From Lachnobacterium bovis (GTDB lineage Bacteria > Bacillota > Clostridia > Lachnospirales > Lachnospiraceae), in the NCBI RefSeq assembly GCF_900111325.1, contig NZ_FOGW01000014.1:38950-73912 (forward strand): 34,963 bases of DNA, read 5' to 3'. Positions 33,525 through 34,963 of the stretch are shown in pieces; within the stretch, counting starts at the first letter, position 1; each line of letters begins with the position of its first letter. Position numbers and translations under genes: made by a program. A model generated the notes under the pieces. The model was given only the letters and a program-made list of their open reading frames with translations, was not told where the DNA came from and ran no database searches.

Positions 33525-34727
33525 TTAAGACAATCTATAATTAAAACTCATAACAGAACGATCTTTCTTCTTGCGTCGGATTGCCTTTCTGTTTGGACGA
33601 ATAGGTGTCAAATATTTAGACAAAAGATTTTTGATTGTTTTGCAGCTAATCTTTCTCTTGATAAATAATCTAGATGCATGAATTGCTATTGAAAAACTAG
33701 ATTTATAATCATGTTTTCGTGTCAAGCATTCTAGTTTATGACTACTCATTATTAAAGATACAAAATTATAAAGCAAAAGGTGTGCATATATTTCTTGATA
33801 GATTAAATCTGTCTTGCGGGCGTGAAAATTTAATAGACCAAGTGGATATTTAAGGTCTCTAAAAGAAGTTTCTATTCCCCAGCGCATAGAGTATAGCTTT
33901 TTAATTTCAGAAAGCGAAAATGTTTCGGCAGGTAAATTTGTAATGATTGTTTCATAGGTATCTTCGTCGAGCTTAATTTTTAGAATTCTAAAAGGAAGAT
34001 GATAAAACACAAGAACATCGCGCTCACCTGTAGGATTGATGAAAAAATCAAAGTTTTCGGGATGAGATATACGTTTATAGGTGTTTTTATTTTTGTAAAG
34101 TTCCCAGTGATCTTTAGTTCTTCCAGCAGACAAATGTAGATTGATAAAAATGTCGTATTCATTGTCTTGTGGCAAATCAAGACCATTAGCTATACCGCCG
34201 CTACTAGTAGCATCTTTGACTCGAAAAAGGAATTTCCACCCTTTCTCTTGTATGTGAGCAAGTGCATTATAGGATTCGTATCCGCTATCAGCAATAATAA
34301 GAGTATCCATAGTGCCTGCATTACGATCAACCATGTCAATGAGAGCCTGGTTTTCATTTGAATTCCGACTTTTCTGAATGATGGTATCAACATATATTTT
34401 GCCACATACATCGTATAGGGCATTTAAATGTAAAGGGTTATAAGGCCTTTGATCATTTATTCTAGGAAAATAAGAATCTTTGTCTTTAGGATTAGTTGGT
34501 ACGTGTAAATCAGAACCATCAATAGCTAAAACTCGGTAGCACTTGTATGTTGCATTAGGATTTGAACTGTTGGTAAAGAATTTGAAGATATCCTCAAAAG
34601 CAGTTGGAAGTATTTTAGAACGTTGCTGTACAAATGCAGCTGCAGTAGTATCTGAACAGTTGAAAAAGGATAAGAGTTCGTTGTTTATACTACCTCCGCA
34701 CACTATGAAATATTTGTCAAGCATATT
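33478..34727 (-). mobile_element. Truncated IS4-family insertion sequence
   Basis: It spans the transposase and its 3' hairpin. The end at the transposase C-terminus is estimated; the other end is lost at the fusion with the group II intron fragment. No target-site duplication could be found. Confidence 0.6.
33525..34724 (-). pseudogene. IS4-family transposase, N-terminally truncated
   Basis: A DDE transposase. Catalytic residues are in place: Asp in AIDGSDLHVP, Asp in LIIADSGYESY, and the Y-(2)-R-(3)-E-(6)-K signature YSMRWGIETSFRDLKY. The C-terminus is intact with an RRKKKDR tail. The frame opens to 34757, but codons upstream of the Met at 34724 (MQCTTPSSAYN) are antisense to the reverse transcriptase YADD region. 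IS4-family proteins usually have some 40-60 further residues before the GGSINNELLSFF part, so the real N-terminus has been lost at the junction near 34724-34729. No matching inverted repeat can be paired because one end is missing; activity is doubtful. Confidence 0.85.
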
Positions 34728-34963
34728 ATATGCAGATGATGGTGTGGTACACTGCAAAACAAAAGAAGCGGCTCTTTACATAAAAGAGTGTCTGGCTAAA
34801 AGATTTGCAGAATGTAAACTTGAATTACATCCGACCAAAACTAGAATTGTGTATTGTAAAGATAAGGACAGAACAAAGGATGAAGACGTAACAGAGTTTG
34901 ATTTTCTTGGCTATACTTTCAAGGCTGTACACATCATGTGTAAGGATGGGAAAATGCGTTCAA
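34726..34963 (+). pseudogene. ltrA: Group II intron reverse transcriptase, fragment
   Basis: The frame begins abruptly with LYADDGVVHCKTKEAAL, the YADD catalytic motif of reverse transcriptases, and goes on through CLAKRFAECKLELHPTKTR, IVYCKDKDR and FDFLGYTF, which is characteristic of LtrA-type group II intron proteins. Normally YADD is preceded by about 200 residues (RT motifs 0-4) with an Arg just before it (RYADD); here Leu precedes and the upstream sequence belongs to the IS. The frame is still open at the window end, so the maturase part probably lies beyond. It is 5' truncated and cannot make a full enzyme unless the missing part lies elsewhere. Confidence 0.85.

Overview
This window looks like low-GC, Gram-positive Clostridia, most likely a Lachnospiraceae-type gut anaerobe. 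The evidence is strong AT bias, AGGAGG-type ribosome binding sites, many extended -10 promoters (TGnTATAAT), and gene content such as PcrA with a Tudor-like tail, an RlmD/RumA-type rRNA methyltransferase, a FadH-like flavoenzyme and a Ctc-type bL25. The family assignment is inference; no rRNA or tRNA gene is present to fix it.

Layout. 1-4680 is core chromosome: the end of a repeat-rich membrane protein, pcrA, a small acidic membrane protein and an rRNA m5U methyltransferase. 4681-6655 is a scar of old mobile DNA: a truncated RepA_N-type replication initiator, a membrane acyltransferase gene and a relaxase-like remnant. 6656-13291 is a same-strand surface modification cluster: a GT2 glycosyltransferase fused to a methyltransferase, a second GT2, a FliB-type flagellin lysine N-methylase, a DegT-type sugar aminotransferase and a CDP-glycerol-phosphotransferase-like enzyme. 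FliB suggests that the target is flagellin.

13362-21872 is dominated by sulfur amino-acid metabolism: a PNPOx-like protein, a trans-sulfuration PLP enzyme, a MalY/PatB C-S lyase, a LysR regulator and cysK. A large ene-reductase (OYE + 4Fe-4S + FAD/NAD) and a second LysR regulator follow. The cysK upstream region holds a cluster of TTGYGATAAG repeats that look like regulator sites. 22021-26520 holds fructokinase, thioredoxin, a Crp/Fnr regulator, a secreted L-asparaginase on the minus strand, and bL25.

26622-34963 is accessory and resembles a defence island: a Cro/C1-type regulator without a normal ATG at the family start, a 1223-residue STAND-type NTPase with a degenerate-looking PD-(D/E)XK N-terminus, decayed DNA with a small ORF, a protein with five zinc-ribbon repeats around a Vsr-like nuclease, an IS4-family transposase truncated at its N-terminus, and a piece of a group II intron reverse transcriptase fused to that broken IS end. 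The STAND protein and the zinc-ribbon nuclease are the best candidates for new biology here. All family assignments are from motif reading alone, without database searches.
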